Below are positions 28,506 to 37,687 of a stretch of DNA of 64,000 nucleotides, piece after piece. Within the stretch, counting starts at the first letter, position 1, and each line of letters opens with the position of its first letter. Origin of the DNA: Gp6-AA40 sp963818645 (lineage in GTDB: Bacteria > Acidobacteriota > Vicinamibacteria > Vicinamibacterales > UBA2999); the NCBI GenBank assembly GCA_963818645.1, contig CAWFTF010000023.1, positions 1 through 64,000 of the forward strand, given 5' to 3'. The notes beneath the pieces were generated by a model that did no database searches, had not been told where the DNA came from, and worked only from the letters and a program-made list of their open reading frames with translations. The translations under genes were made by a program, and so were the position numbers.

Positions 28506-29939
28506 TCAGTTCGACCATGCGGGCATCTGGTTGTTCCCGCTACGAGTGACTTGCCTCAGGTCCTTGCCGTCGCGGCCGACCGTGAAGATCTGTGTGCCTC
28601 CGGCTCGTGTGGACGCGAACGCGAGGTGTCGCCCGTTCGGGGCGTACGCGGGACGTTCATTCGAGCCCTCTCCGAACGTAATCTGTCGCGCCTGGCTGGA
28701 CGCGATGTCATAGATCTTGATGTCGTAGCCCGAACCGGTTCGCCCCGCGTATGCGATCTCGTTGAATGCAGAAGACCACGTCGGCTGATCCGCCCATGAT
28801 TCGTTCATGGTGATTCGGCGCACATTCGATCCATCGGCACCCATCAGGTAGATCTGTGGCGTGCCTGTCCGGTCGGACACGAACGCGATCTGCGCGCCGT
28901 TCGGCGACCACGTTGGCGTCCCGTCACCGGCGGGGTGGTTGGTCAGCCGGCGCAGATTCGAACCGTCCATGTTGATCACGTAGATCTCGGGATTGCCGTC
29001 GCGCCCCGACATGAACGCGATGCGCGTCCCGTCGGGAGAGAACACGGGAACATAGTTCGTTCCAACACCCTTCGTCGGATTCTGGAGCAGACCCTGATAG
29101 ATGAACGAGACCACGATGTCGGGAAGCGGCCGGTAGGTGGTGTAGGCAATGGCGCGGCCGTCTGCCGACCATGAAGGCGTCAGGTTCAACTGGCGGCTCA
29201 CCGTCATGCGGCGCTGGTTCTCGCCGTCGTAGTCGGCGATGTAGATCTCCTTCACCTCGCGCTTTTCGACGGTGTTGAGCACGCTGTCGCGATTGCGATC
29301 AGAGACGAACGCCAGCTTCGTGCGCGCGACACCGCGCAGTCCGCGCTGTTGCATGTGAATCTCGTCCGCGATCGTGTGCGCGTACGCGCGTGGATTGCTC
29401 GCGTTGAAGTACTCCTTGGCGAACACCGTCTGCCGCGAACGTACATTCATCAACCGAATCTGCACGGTTGACTTGCCACCTTGTTGCTGCACGGTGCCGA
29501 ATACGACGGCATCGGCGCCGAGTTCCCGCCATGAAGCGAACGGGATATCTTCTGGACGCTTTGCTGCCGGCACGCTGGAATACGTGTCGCGCGGAAGCAG
29601 GTAGAACTCCTTCTCGAAGTTGAGATCGTCCCATAACACCTGCGCGATTGTTTTCGCAGCTTCAGCGGCCTCGGGAGAGAGCGCAACGAAATCAGGTACT
29701 GCGTAACGAGGGGGCGTGCCCGGATCGCCGGTGATCACGAGTGCCACCTCTGATGGCTGCTGCGCCGGTGCCGGAGACGCGGGAGGTGGCTGCTGCGGCT
29801 GTTGTGGCTGCTGTGGCTGTTGTTGCGGAGCGGCGATAACGACGGCGGCCGCAACGAGGGCGGCGCATACGCTCAATGCCCCCACTCGCCAATTTCTCAA
29901 ACGCAGTCGTCGACTTCGGATTCGTGAGTAGGTATTCAT
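28506..29939 (-). CDS. tolB: Tol-Pal system beta-propeller protein TolB
   Basis: Periplasmic TolB of 477 residues. It has an N-terminal signal segment (about residues 18-37) and then a glutamine/proline repeat (QQQPQQPQQPQQPPP) unlike E. coli TolB. The D1 domain follows (residues 65-215, FVALSPEAAEAAKTIAQVL), then a six-bladed propeller with WD40-like blades such as VFSPDGTRIAFMSGRDGNPEIYV and TWSPNGAQIAFVSDRTGTPQIYL. It interacts with Pal and TolA. The ATG at 29939 is two bases after the tolA-like stop. Confidence 0.95.
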   Translation of the reverse strand: MNTYSRIRSRRLRLRNWRVGALSVCAALVAAAVVIAAPQQQPQQPQQPQQPPPASPAPAQQPSEVALVITGDPGTPPRYAVPDFVALSPEAAEAAKTIAQVLWDDLNFEKEFYLLPRDTYSSVPAAKRPEDIPFASWRELGADAVVFGTVQQQGGKSTVQIRLMNVRSRQTVFAKEYFNASNPRAYAHTIADEIHMQQRGLRGVARTKLAFVSDRNRDSVLNTVEKREVKEIYIADYDGENQRRMTVSRQLNLTPSWSADGRAIAYTTYRPLPDIVVSFIYQGLLQNPTKGVGTNYVPVFSPDGTRIAFMSGRDGNPEIYVINMDGSNLRRLTNHPAGDGTPTWSPNGAQIAFVSDRTGTPQIYLMGADGSNVRRITMNESWADQPTWSSAFNEIAYAGRTGSGYDIKIYDIASSQARQITFGEGSNERPAYAPNGRHLAFASTRAGGTQIFTVGRDGKDLRQVTRSGNNQMPAWSN

Positions 29940-29941
29940 GA

Positions 29942-30715
29942 TTAACGTTGGTAGTCGAATCGCATGTGAACCGTCAGCGTCGGATTCTGGAAGGCAGCAG
30001 GCAATGGCGGTAGTCGTGTGATTTGCACCGCGCGGAGCGCCGAGTTGTCGAGGGCGATGAACCCGCTCGGTCTCTCAACCTGAGCCGCCTGAATTGTTCC
30101 GTCGCGCGCGATCGTGAACTTCACGGTCGTGGATCCCACCACGCCCTGGTTCTGGTCCCACGACTGCTGGATGACGGTCACGATCTGCGCGAGGTAATCA
30201 GGACAGCAGAAGTTCGTGACGTCCAGTTGAACGGGACCACCGACACCGCCAGCGGAACTCAACCCGAAGCCCTGTCCGCGCACCACGGGCGTCTCAGCGC
30301 GCGCATTGCCTTCAGTGGGTTGCGGGCCCGTATTGGTCTTTCTGGCATTCGCCTCTGGCGGCGCGGTCGTTGGCTTTGGCTGGGGACGCGGTTTGACCTG
30401 AGGATCCGGGAGCGTCATCTTCGGCGGTGTGGGTGCCGGTGGCGTCAGCACGGGCTTCGGCGGAGCATCCGGTGGCGCCTGCTCCTGCACCGCGCGAGCG
30501 CCCGTCTGGGTGAGCCCGCCCGTCTTGGGTCCCGGTGCGCCACCGAGGCTGATCGTCATCACTGGTTCCTGGCGATCCTCGATGACCCTACCGCCGGAAA
30601 GCAGGAGGGCGGCCATGAGCAGCACGTGTCCGGCCGTCGACCAGAGCACCATCGGTTGCAGTCCTTCGGACTGCCGCGATCGCGCAACGATGATGTCGGT
30701 GACGGTCTCGGTCAT
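29942..30715 (-). CDS. TolA/TonB-like energy transducer
   Basis: A 257-residue protein with one N-terminal membrane helix (VLWSTAGHVLLMAALLL), a long periplasmic proline- and lysine-rich stretch (about 75-150), and a C-terminal TonB/TolA-type domain (KFTIARDGTIQAAQVERPSG, LRAVQITRLPPLP). Its place between exbD/tolR and tolB argues for the TolA role. The start at ATG 30715 is seven bases after the tolR stop; an upstream start would overlap tolR. CCPDYLAQIV contains an unusual pair of cysteines. Confidence 0.87.
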   Translation of the reverse strand: MTETVTDIIVARSRQSEGLQPMVLWSTAGHVLLMAALLLSGGRVIEDRQEPVMTISLGGAPGPKTGGLTQTGARAVQEQAPPDAPPKPVLTPPAPTPPKMTLPDPQVKPRPQPKPTTAPPEANARKTNTGPQPTEGNARAETPVVRGQGFGLSSAGGVGGPVQLDVTNFCCPDYLAQIVTVIQQSWDQNQGVVGSTTVKFTIARDGTIQAAQVERPSGFIALDNSALRAVQITRLPPLPAAFQNPTLTVHMRFDYQR

Positions 30716-30722
30716 TTCACGA

Positions 30723-31181
30723 TCACTGCTTCGGAGCGTCGGTGACGATGCCCACGTCTCTGACGCCACCAGACTTGAGCTCGTCGAACACATCCATCTG
30801 ATGTTGCACGTTGAGCCGTCCGTCGATGCGCAGGAAGACCTGCTTGTCCGTGCGTGTGAGCATCAGTTGCCGGACGCGCTCAGGGAGTGCCGGAAGGCCG
30901 ATCGATTCCTTTCCAAGAAACACTCGACGGTCCTTGCTGAATGACAGCGGCACGTCGACGAAGATTCGCTCGCTGGCGATGTCGCTCGCCCGCGACGCGA
31001 CCGGCAGAGTTACCTCGACGCCCCGCTGCAACATGGGGGCCGCGACCATGAAAATGATGAGCAGGACCAGCATCACATCAACGAGCGGGATGACGTTGAT
31101 CTCGGCGAGGCTCGAGCCGACACGTCGCCCGCGCTGGTGGCGACCGCCGGCGTTCGGAGCTGATGCAATGACCTTAGGCAT
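30723..31181 (-). CDS. tolR: TolR/ExbD proton-channel subunit
   Basis: A 152-residue protein with one membrane helix after the conserved LAEINVIPLVDVMLVLLIIF, which carries the proton-pathway aspartate, and a periplasmic ExbD/TolR domain (SIGLPALPERVRQLM, VFLRIDGRLNVQHQMDVFDEL). The basic N-terminus (GGRHQRGRRVG) is cytoplasmic. ATG 31181 overlaps the tolQ stop by one base (TAATG). Because tolQ is shifted just upstream, a continuous reading frame falsely fuses the two genes; they are separate. Confidence 0.93.
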   Translation of the reverse strand: MPKVIASAPNAGGRHQRGRRVGSSLAEINVIPLVDVMLVLLIIFMVAAPMLQRGVEVTLPVASRASDIASERIFVDVPLSFSKDRRVFLGKESIGLPALPERVRQLMLTRTDKQVFLRIDGRLNVQHQMDVFDELKSGGVRDVGIVTDAPKQ

Positions 31182-31934
31182 TAGGTGAAGTTGCGCTCGG
31201 CGATATTGAGAAACTCGAGCGCGAAATCGTCCATCGCCGCCGAAAAAACTTTCACTCGATGAACGAAGTGGTTGTAAAAGACCACCGCTGGGATCGCCGC
31301 GAACAGTCCAGCCGCCGTCGCAATGAGCGCCTCGCTGATGCCAGGGCCGACGACGGCAAGGTTCGTCGATCCCGGTGGCGCCGATTCTTTGGAACGCGAG
31401 CGTGATTCCGACGACGGTTCCGAAGAGGCCGATGTACGGCGCCACGCTAGCCGTCGTTGCGAGGAACGTCAGGCGCCGTTCGAGTTTGTTCACTTCGGAG
31501 GTCGCGGCGCGAATCAAGGCGCGATCAACCGCTTCAAGGCTCTTCAGGATTGGACGAGAAGAGGCAGCGCCTGGACTCCCTGCCGCCTGCCCCGTGAGAC
31601 GGAACTGGGCTGTGATCTCGGCATAGCCGGCCTGAAAGACGCCGACGAGCGGGCTCGCGGGAAGCGACGGACAAATGGCTTGCACGTCCGAAAATTTTTG
31701 GCTGCGACGAAATACGTCGAGGAACGTCGCGGTCTGACGCGCAACGGCTCGATAGGACAGTGTCTTGAACAGAATGATCGCCCACGAGGCGATCGAGAAC
31801 ACGATCAGAATCGCGAGGACAACCTGGCTGAGTGGACTTGCATCGGCCAGGATCTGCAGCATGCCTCCGCTCCCAGCGGGCGGGGCAGCGTCCTGCACCT
31901 GTAGTGCAAGCAGGGACGAGCCAAACGTATACAC
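31181..31934 (-). CDS. tolQ: TolQ/ExbB proton-channel subunit, apparent frameshift at 31370-31372
   Basis: Inner-membrane motor subunit, about 250 residues after correction, with three membrane helices. Visible are SQVVLAILIVFSIASWAIILFK, the conserved SVAPYIGLFGTVVGI segment, and in the second frame VVGPGISEALIATAAGLFAAIPAV with the channel threonine. Removing one G at 31370-31372 rejoins AFQRIGATG with STNLAVVGPG. The start is GTG 31934, five bases after GGAGG. It is the first gene of tolQ-tolR-tolA-tolB-pal-cpoB, preceded by a good sigma-70 promoter. Confidence 0.92.
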
Positions 31935-31989
31935 CGAAGCCTCCGGTTCATGATTTGGGGATGCGCCGCTGGGACAGCGCAGACACAGC

Positions 31990-32018
31990 AGACTAGCATG
32001 CCGCCTGAGGGCTGTCAA
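31990..32018 (-). promoter_or_regulatory. Sigma-70-type promoter of the tol-pal operon
   Basis: On the minus strand TTGACA (32018-32013) is a perfect -35 box. A 17-base spacer separates it from TAGTCT (31995-31990), a moderate -10 box. The first gene of the operon, tolQ, starts about 55 bases downstream. The divergent recN gene starts at 32048, so both genes share this spacer. Confidence 0.6.
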
Positions 32019-32047
32019 ACATATGATACGATGGAAGTTCCGTCTAC

Positions 32048-33715
32048 ATGCTGCGCCTGCTTCGCATCCGCAACCTTGCAGTGATCGAGGCGGTCGAGGT
32101 CGAGCTCGAGCCGGGCTTCAACGTTCTCACGGGTGAGACCGGAGCGGGGAAGTCGATCCTTGTCGAGGCAGTTGGTCTTCTCCTCGGCGCACGCGCGTCC
32201 GCCGATCTGGTTCGGACCGGCGAGGTCCAGGCCACGATCGAAGCCATCTTCGAACACCCCACCGACGGAGAGATCATCGTCCGTCGGGAGGTGACCAGCC
32301 AGGGTCGAAGCCGGTCGTACATCAACGGGGCGCTCGCAACCGCAGGGGGACTTCGCGAACTGTCCGAGCGACTGGTCGAGCTGCACGGCCAGCACGAGCA
32401 CCAGTCGCTTCTGGATCCCCTCTCTCATCTTCCGCTCGTTGACGAGTCAGCCGGTCTCGATTCACTGATTCCGCCCGTGGCCGCTGCGTGGTCGTCGCTG
32501 AAGGCGCTGCGAGAACAGCGCGACCGAGCCCGCATGGACGGACGCGAGAAGGCTGCGCGCCTCGATCTCATCGCCTTTCAGTTGGGCGAGATCGAGAAGG
32601 CCGCACTCAAGCCCGGCGAAGACGAAGAGCTCGCCACCTTGAAACAGGTGCTCGCCAACGCCGAGCGCATACAGCGTCTGTGCGAGGAGTCGTATTCCAC
32701 GCTTTATGAAAGCGATCAGGCGGTCCTGGCGGGACTGGCTCACGTCTGGAAACGAGTCGGAGAGCTGGCGGCGCTCGAACCGCAATTTGCCGCGCAGCTC
32801 GAGGCGCGCGACACGATCAAATCCCAGCTCGAAGACCTGGCCTTCTTGTTGCGTCGCTACAGCGACGAGATCGACGCGGCGCCGGCGCGGCTGCAGCAGG
32901 TCGAAGATCGGCTTGCGCTGATTGAACGCCTCAAGAGGAAATACGGCCCGACGCTGCAGGATGTCATTGCGACGGGGGCCGCGCTCTCCCGAGAGCGACA
33001 GCTGTTGACGCGCTCGGAAGAAGCTGCCGAGGATCTCGATCGCACGTTGGCGGAGGCGCGGCAGCAGTACCTCGCGTTGGCGAGGGAGCTTTCAGGTCGT
33101 CGTCGCGCGGCGGCGAAGTCCTTTGCTTCGCAGATCGAGAGCCATCTGGCGCAACTGGCGATGGCGCGAACGCGATTCGAGGTGCGGTTCAACGGGGACG
33201 AGGCGGGCGAAGAGATGTGGACCGAGCGCGGGATTGATGACGCCGAGTTCTTCGTTTCACCGAACGTCGGCGAGGACTTGCGACCCCTCGCGCGCATCGT
33301 CTCAGGCGGTGAGTTGTCGCGCATGATGCTCGCGCTCAAGACCATGGCCGTGGCGGACGGGGCGGGGAAGACGCTGATCTTCGATGAGGTCGATGCGGGA
33401 ATCGGCGGTGAGGTCGCGGAAGTGGTGGGGCACAAGCTTCAGCAGCTTGGCGGACGCTTTCAGGTGATCTGCATCACGCACCTTCCCCAGATCGCGTCGC
33501 GCGCATCAACGCACTACCATCTCGAGAAGTCGATTCGAGGTCGCCGGACGGTGACCGAGGTTCAACGCCTGGACGCGGCCGGTCGTATTGAGGAAATCAG
33601 CCGCATGATCAGTGGAAGGACAGTCACTGAGCCCGTTCGGGCCAGCGCGAAACTGATGCTGGGCATAGAGGCGAAGGGTAAACAGAAAGCGAAAGGCGAA
33701 AGCGAAAGTCGCTAG
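32048..33715 (+). CDS. recN: DNA repair protein RecN
   Basis: SMC-like ATPase of 555 residues for double-strand-break repair. Walker A GETGAGKSI is at 29-37, long coiled-coil segments run about 150-360, the ABC signature is in VSGGELSRMMLALK, and Walker B is TLIFDEVDAGIGG, followed by the RecN-typical ITHLPQIASRA. The C-terminus is a short lysine-rich tail. TATGAT at 32022-32027 is a possible -10 element, but its -35 is poor. Its stop is two bases before miaB. Confidence 0.96.
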   Translation: MLRLLRIRNLAVIEAVEVELEPGFNVLTGETGAGKSILVEAVGLLLGARASADLVRTGEVQATIEAIFEHPTDGEIIVRREVTSQGRSRSYINGALATAGGLRELSERLVELHGQHEHQSLLDPLSHLPLVDESAGLDSLIPPVAAAWSSLKALREQRDRARMDGREKAARLDLIAFQLGEIEKAALKPGEDEELATLKQVLANAERIQRLCEESYSTLYESDQAVLAGLAHVWKRVGELAALEPQFAAQLEARDTIKSQLEDLAFLLRRYSDEIDAAPARLQQVEDRLALIERLKRKYGPTLQDVIATGAALSRERQLLTRSEEAAEDLDRTLAEARQQYLALARELSGRRRAAAKSFASQIESHLAQLAMARTRFEVRFNGDEAGEEMWTERGIDDAEFFVSPNVGEDLRPLARIVSGGELSRMMLALKTMAVADGAGKTLIFDEVDAGIGGEVAEVVGHKLQQLGGRFQVICITHLPQIASRASTHYHLEKSIRGRRTVTEVQRLDAAGRIEEISRMISGRTVTEPVRASAKLMLGIEAKGKQKAKGESESR

Positions 33716-33717
33716 CA

Positions 33718-35107
33718 ATGGCCAGGAAATATCTCATTGAGACGTTCGGCTGTCAGATGAACGTCCACGACTCGGAGCGCATGGCGGGGTTGCTCGATCA
33801 GGCGGGATACGAGCCCACGACCGACGATCAGGACGCGGACGTGATCGTCATCAACACGTGCAGCGTGCGCGAGCACGCCGAAGAGAAGCTCTACACGCGC
33901 CTTGGCGAGCTTCGAGTCCTGCAGCAGGAGACCGGTCGAAATCCGGTTGTCGCCGTGGCCGGATGCGTCGCGCAGCAGGAAGGAGAATCGCTCCTCTCGA
34001 ACACCAACGGGAAAGTCATCGACGTCGTAATGGGCACCCAGCGCCTGAAGATGCTCCCGACCATGCTCGAGGACGCCGCCCGATCGCCGTTTCCTCTCGT
34101 CGACATCAATCCCTGGGACGACGTGAGCTTCCCGTTGGGGATGGTGAGGCGGACGGATCCCGTGCGCGCCTACGTGACCATCATCGAGGGGTGCAACGAC
34201 CACTGCGCATTCTGTGTCGTGCCTTACACCAGGGGCCACGAACGCATGCGTCGCAAAGGCCGACATCCTCGCCGACGTCCGAGAGGCGGTTGCGTCGGGC
34301 CGCCGGGAAGTGCAGCTCCTCGGGCAAATCGTGAATCACTACTCGGCCCCAGACGATCCGGCGTGCGACTTCGCGCAGCTGCTGTCAGAGGTCGACGCGA
34401 TTCCTGGAATCGAGCGAATCAGGTTTGCCAGCCCGCATCCGCGGCACACCGGCACTCGCCTGATTGAAGCCGTCCGCGACCTGCCGCACGTCTGCAAACA
34501 CTTCCACCTGCCCGTTCAATCGGGGTCGACGAGCGTCCTTCGGGCCATGCGGCGGCGCCATACCCGTGAGGAGTATCTCGATCTGGTTGCCCTCATTCGG
34601 GAGTCGATTCCAGGCGTCACGCTGTCGACCGATATGATCGTGGGCTTCCCTGGGGAGACCGCAGAAGACTTCGACGACACGCTCTCGCTAACCGAAGCGG
34701 CCCAGTATCACAGCATGTTCTCGTTCAAGTACTCGCCTCGCCCAAACACGCTGGCGTCGAAACGAATGCCCGACGATGTGAGCGCGGAGGAGAAGACCGC
34801 TCGCATCATCAGACTCCAGGAACTGCAGCGTTCAATCCAGACACGGCTTTACGAGCAGGCATTGGGGACGGTCCTCGACGTCCTGGTGGACTCGGCGAGC
34901 CGAAGACGGAACCAGGAACTGTCAGGCCGGACGTCGGGCAATACAGTAGTGAGTCTGCCAATGCCGTCCGATACTTCACAGAGCGACGCAGCGACCGACT
35001 GGATCGGGCGCACCGTCACCGTTCGTATTACTCGATCGGGGCCGCACAATCTGTCGGGTGAAGCGGTATCGTGGGTAGCCCCAAGCACGGAGACACGGTC
35101 ATGCTGA
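33718..35107 (+). CDS. miaB: tRNA-2-methylthio-N6-dimethylallyladenosine synthase MiaB, apparent frameshift near 34252
   Basis: Radical SAM methylthiotransferase, about 462 residues after correction. The N-terminal UPF0004 domain has the three cluster cysteines (FGCQMN, NTCSVR, VAGCVAQQ). The radical SAM motif is CNDHCAFC. The core continues with ADILADVREAVASGRREVQLLGQIVNHY in a second frame, and a C-terminal TRAM domain follows. One base must be removed at about 34251-34255 to join GHERMR to KADILAD. The start ATG 33718 follows recN by two bases. The last seven bases overlap the next gene. Confidence 0.93.
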
Positions 35108-35586
35108 TTGAAATGAGCATCAAGGGCCTGATGGTTGACCCGATGGCGGGCACGCCCATCGTCATCCTCAAGGACAAGCAGGGCGAGCGGGTGTTGCCGA
35201 TTTGGGTTGGAGTGCCGGAGGCAAATGCCATCGCGCTGCAGATCGAGAACGTCTCCACACCGCGGCCGATGACCCACGATCTACTCCGGAACATCATCAC
35301 GGACCTCGAGGGGCGCGTTGATCGAGTTGTCGTCAGCGACCTCAAAGACAACACGTACTTCGCGGTCATTCACCTGACGGTGCGCGGAGAACCGGTGGCG
35401 GTTGATGCCCGGCCGAGCGACGCCATTGCCCTGGCGCTGCGGACGCGGTCGCCCATCCTGGTGGAAGAAGCGGTCATCGAGAGTGCCAGAACGGCCGACT
35501 TCACGACGGAACCCGCCGATAATGAGCGGCTCCAGAAGTGGCTCGAAAGCCTTGATCCTGAGGAACTTGGCAAATATAAGATGTAA
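35101..35586 (+). CDS. Bifunctional nuclease family protein
   Basis: A 161-residue BFN-domain protein: MSIKGLMVDPMAGTPIVILKD, LPIWVGVPEANAIALQIENV, RPMTHDLLRNII, VDARPSDAIALALRTRSPI, and a short C-terminal extension (LQKWLESLDPEELGKYKM). I start it at ATG 35101, overlapping miaB by seven bases; an in-frame ATG at 35071 would add ten unconserved residues. Members of this family are reported as DNase/RNase-active, but the role in bacteria is unclear. Its last about 145 bases are present again as a decayed copy at 37487-37633, evidence of a tandem duplication that also produced the parA pseudogenes. Confidence 0.9.
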   Translation: MLIEMSIKGLMVDPMAGTPIVILKDKQGERVLPIWVGVPEANAIALQIENVSTPRPMTHDLLRNIITDLEGRVDRVVVSDLKDNTYFAVIHLTVRGEPVAVDARPSDAIALALRTRSPILVEEAVIESARTADFTTEPADNERLQKWLESLDPEELGKYKM

Positions 35587-35588
35587 AT

Positions 35589-35602
35589 GTCGGCCGGCCG
35601 AC
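35589..35602. repeat. 14-base palindrome after bfn, copy 1
   Basis: GTCGGCCGGCCGAC is a perfect palindrome two bases after the bfn stop. An identical copy sits at 37634-37647, upstream of the intact parA. It may be a termination hairpin of bfn or an operator; its conservation inside otherwise decayed DNA is notable. Confidence 0.6.
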
Positions 35603-36202
35603 GTTCACGTCGCTTGACATGCTTTCGTCTCCCCTACAGGGGCGCATGACGTCGTGGAATTGCGTTCTGTCGTCCATCTCTGGCACCGCCTGTTCCGATG
35701 AATCCGCCTCCGGCAAGATGCGATGATCGTCGGGCCATCGCCCATTCAAAGGGATACAGGCACTCCTCATCGATCCCGCCAAGCCGACAGCAGCATCTCG
35801 TTTCCTAGACGACCGCACGATTCGATCGCAGCAGGTACGACGCGCCGCCGATCCCGGCCGTGCGAACTCGCTCGAATCATCCAGCCGGCCGCGACGCTTT
35901 AGGACCTGTTTGTCGCCCAGCGGGGACCGGCCTCGCAAACTCAAGTCGCGACTGTTGGGGACTCGACGCGCGCTTCTGATTGAAGAACCAGATCGACAAG
36001 CCTGGAAGTGCCTCCGCTCTCTTGGACCATTGGGGTTGTCTACCGGCTCTCGAGTTGCCGGGGGCCATGCCCGGAGCCCCGCCGCGCACCCCTGATGTCC
36101 GATTCCAGTCGTCCTGCTTCGCGCTCGAGGACCAGAACGATCCGCTCGAGACGAGTGAGAAGAACCGACAGCCTTCGAAGCCGGCCTCCGCGTTCAGCAC
36201 CA
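35603..36202 (+). pseudogene. Degenerate parA copy A with decayed promoter
   Basis: Alignable by eye with the promoter and coding region of the intact parA (37648 to about 38370). Shared stretches include TTGACA with a spacer shortened to 15 bases and a damaged -10 (TACAGG), CGATGAATCC, CTCCTCATCGATC (35763), the ATTGAAG/GATCGACAAGC block and the TCCAGTCGTCCT...TTCGCGCTCGA block. The P-loop region is deleted and many small indels break the frame. No protein can be made. It directly follows the intact bfn gene. Confidence 0.85.
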
Positions 36203-36682
36203 AGGGGAGCCCATTACGGCCGTGACCATTGCCGCGGCGCTCGCCATGAGGGACACAAGTACCTCCTCATCGATCTCGCCCCGAGCCAACAGCAATATCT
36301 CGTTCGTGGACGACCGCGCGACCGATCGCAGCAGTTACGATGCGATCGCCGAGCCCGTGTGCGACCTCGCTCGAATCATCCAGCCGGCCCCGATGCTTCA
36401 GAACCGGCTAATTGCCATGCGAGTTGCCCTCGCCAAACGCGAGGGCGAGATTAGCGGGGGAGCCGACGCGCATTTCCGATTGAAGGAGCAGATCGACTAG
36501 CTGGGAGTGACGACCACGCTCGTCGTTATCAACTGTTCGCCGAGTCGCGGGCTGTTGACGATCAATGTTCTGGTGGCCGCGAGGCGCGTCCTCCTTCCGC
36601 GTTTGAAGGAGCAGACGATCTGCTCGAAACATTCGTAAGATCCCGGCAGCCGTCGAATCCCGGCCCTTCGCATTCTGGGGCA
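36203..36682 (+). pseudogene. Degenerate parA copy B (internal fragment)
   Basis: Starts at sequence equivalent to the GKT of the P-loop (GGCCGTGACCATTGCCGCGGCGCTCGCC) and continues through CTCCTCATCGATCTC, the CGATCGCCGAGCC block and GATCGACTAG to CGCATTCTGGGG, which corresponds to about codon 180 of parA. It contains stops and indels. It lacks a promoter and the start of the gene, so it arose from an internal tandem duplication. Confidence 0.82.
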
Positions 36683-37061
36683 TGGAGACCCAGCTCCGGG
36701 AGTGACCCTGCCGCGGCGCTCTCTGCGAGCTTGCTCGAACTTCATTCAGCCGCGACGCTTCAGAACCTGTTCGTGGCCATCTATCTGCAAGGATCGGCTT
36801 CGCAAACTCGAGTCACGTGGGTGGGAGAGCGCAACACGCATCCTCCAAATGACGGACAAGATCGACAAGCTGGAGAATAACGACGCTCACCTGGTCATCG
36901 ATTGTCGCTCGCTCTCGGGCTCCCGACGGTCAATGCCACGGTGGCCACCGAGCACGTCCTCATTCCGATTCAATCGTCCGCTTCGCGCTCGAAGGAACAG
37001 ATCATCGGCTCGATACGATCGAGAAGCTCCCGGCGGCCGTCGAACCCGCCTCAGCTGCGGC
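36683..37061 (+). pseudogene. Degenerate parA copy C (shorter internal fragment)
   Basis: Begins like copy B at GAGACCCA...CCGCGGCGCTC but has an internal deletion of roughly 130 bases covering the LLIDLDPQAN region. It then follows parA through CGACGCTTCAGAACCTGTTC, GACAAGATCGACAAGCTGG, TCAATGCCACGGTGGCC and CTCATTCCGATTCAATCGTC to CAGCTGCGGCCTGG. Frames are disrupted throughout. Confidence 0.82.
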
Positions 37062-37485
37062 CTGGGAGACCCATTGCGGCCGTGCGCGGCACTCGCCCTG
37101 CTGAGGGCGACGCAAGACACTCCTCATCGATCTCGCCCCAGGGCAACAGCAGTAACCTGTCTCGTGGACTACCGCACGAGCGATCACAGCATGGACGAGG
37201 CGGTCGCCGATCCGGCGTGCGAGCTCGCTCGACTCGAGACCAGTGGGCGACCCGCAGTTCTGGTTGAAGGACCGAATCGACAAGCAGGGAAGTGTCTGCG
37301 CTCGTCGTCGAACTGTCCGCCGTCGCGCGGGCTGCTGACGAATGTCCGGGAGGTCGCGACGCACCCTGATTCCGATTTCAGTCGTCCTATTTCGCGCTCG
37401 AAGGAATGGATTGCTCGGGGCGTCGCGATCGCGCACGAGAAGCGCCGTCCCTGGCACTGGACATCCGGGAACAGTTCCAGAACTG
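37062..37485 (+). pseudogene. Degenerate parA copy D (to the IREQ region)
   Basis: Follows parA from the P-loop lysine/threonine equivalent through CTCCTCATCGATCTCGCC (37120), GATCACAGCATGGACGA, GGCTGCTGACGAATGTCC and CGATTTCAGTCGTCCTATTTCG. It extends further than the other copies, to GACATCCGGGAACAGTTCC, equal to the IREQIQ codons. There it joins the bfn remnant at about 37486. Frame-breaking indels are frequent. Confidence 0.82.
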
Positions 37486-37486
37486 T

Positions 37487-37633
37487 CAACGCGGGTCGCC
37501 CCTCTCGGTGAAGAAGCGCTGCTCGAAACTGGTGAAGGGCAGACTGCACGATGGGCCTGCCAGTAACGAGCGGATCAGAGAGTGGCTCGAAAGTATTGAT
37601 TCTGAGGAACTTGGCGAAATATGGGATGGAAAT
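37487..37633 (+). pseudogene. Decayed 3' remnant of the bifunctional nuclease gene
   Basis: Matches the end of bfn (about 35442-35588): CGGGTCGCCCCTCT versus CGGTCGCCCATCCT, GAAGAAGCGCTGCTCGAAA, then AACGAGCGGATCAGAGAGTG and GATTCTGAGGAACTTGGC. The stop region is altered. Together with the palindrome and parA promoter that follow, it marks the left edge of the second unit of a tandem bfn-parA duplication. Confidence 0.85.
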
Positions 37634-37647
37634 GTCGGCCGGCCGAC
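37634..37647. repeat. 14-base palindrome upstream of parA, copy 2
   Basis: The same perfect palindrome GTCGGCCGGCCGAC as after bfn. Here it ends 11 bases before the -35 box of the parA promoter, a position suitable for a regulator, although it may simply have been carried along by the duplication. Confidence 0.6.
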
Positions 37648-37658
37648 GTTCTCGTTGG

Positions 37659-37687
37659 TTGACACGCTTTCGCCCCCTCCCTACAAT
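37659..37687 (+). promoter_or_regulatory. Sigma-70 promoter of parA-parB
   Basis: TTGACA (37659-37664), 17-base spacer, TACAAT (37682-37687): an almost perfect consensus promoter. The predicted leader to the parA start at 37805 is about 110 bases. The equivalent promoter before pseudogene copy A has lost two spacer bases and its -10 box. Confidence 0.75.

Noticed and set aside
29750..29840. Trinucleotide-like repeat (CTG/TTG-rich) as an intergenic repeat
   Set aside because: It encodes the glutamine/proline stretch near the N-terminus of TolB and stays in frame.
30723..32018. A single 431-residue TolQ-ExbD fusion protein
   Set aside because: The apparent fusion is produced by the tolQ frameshift. 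TolQ's last third lies in another frame and ends with TAATG at the tolR start.
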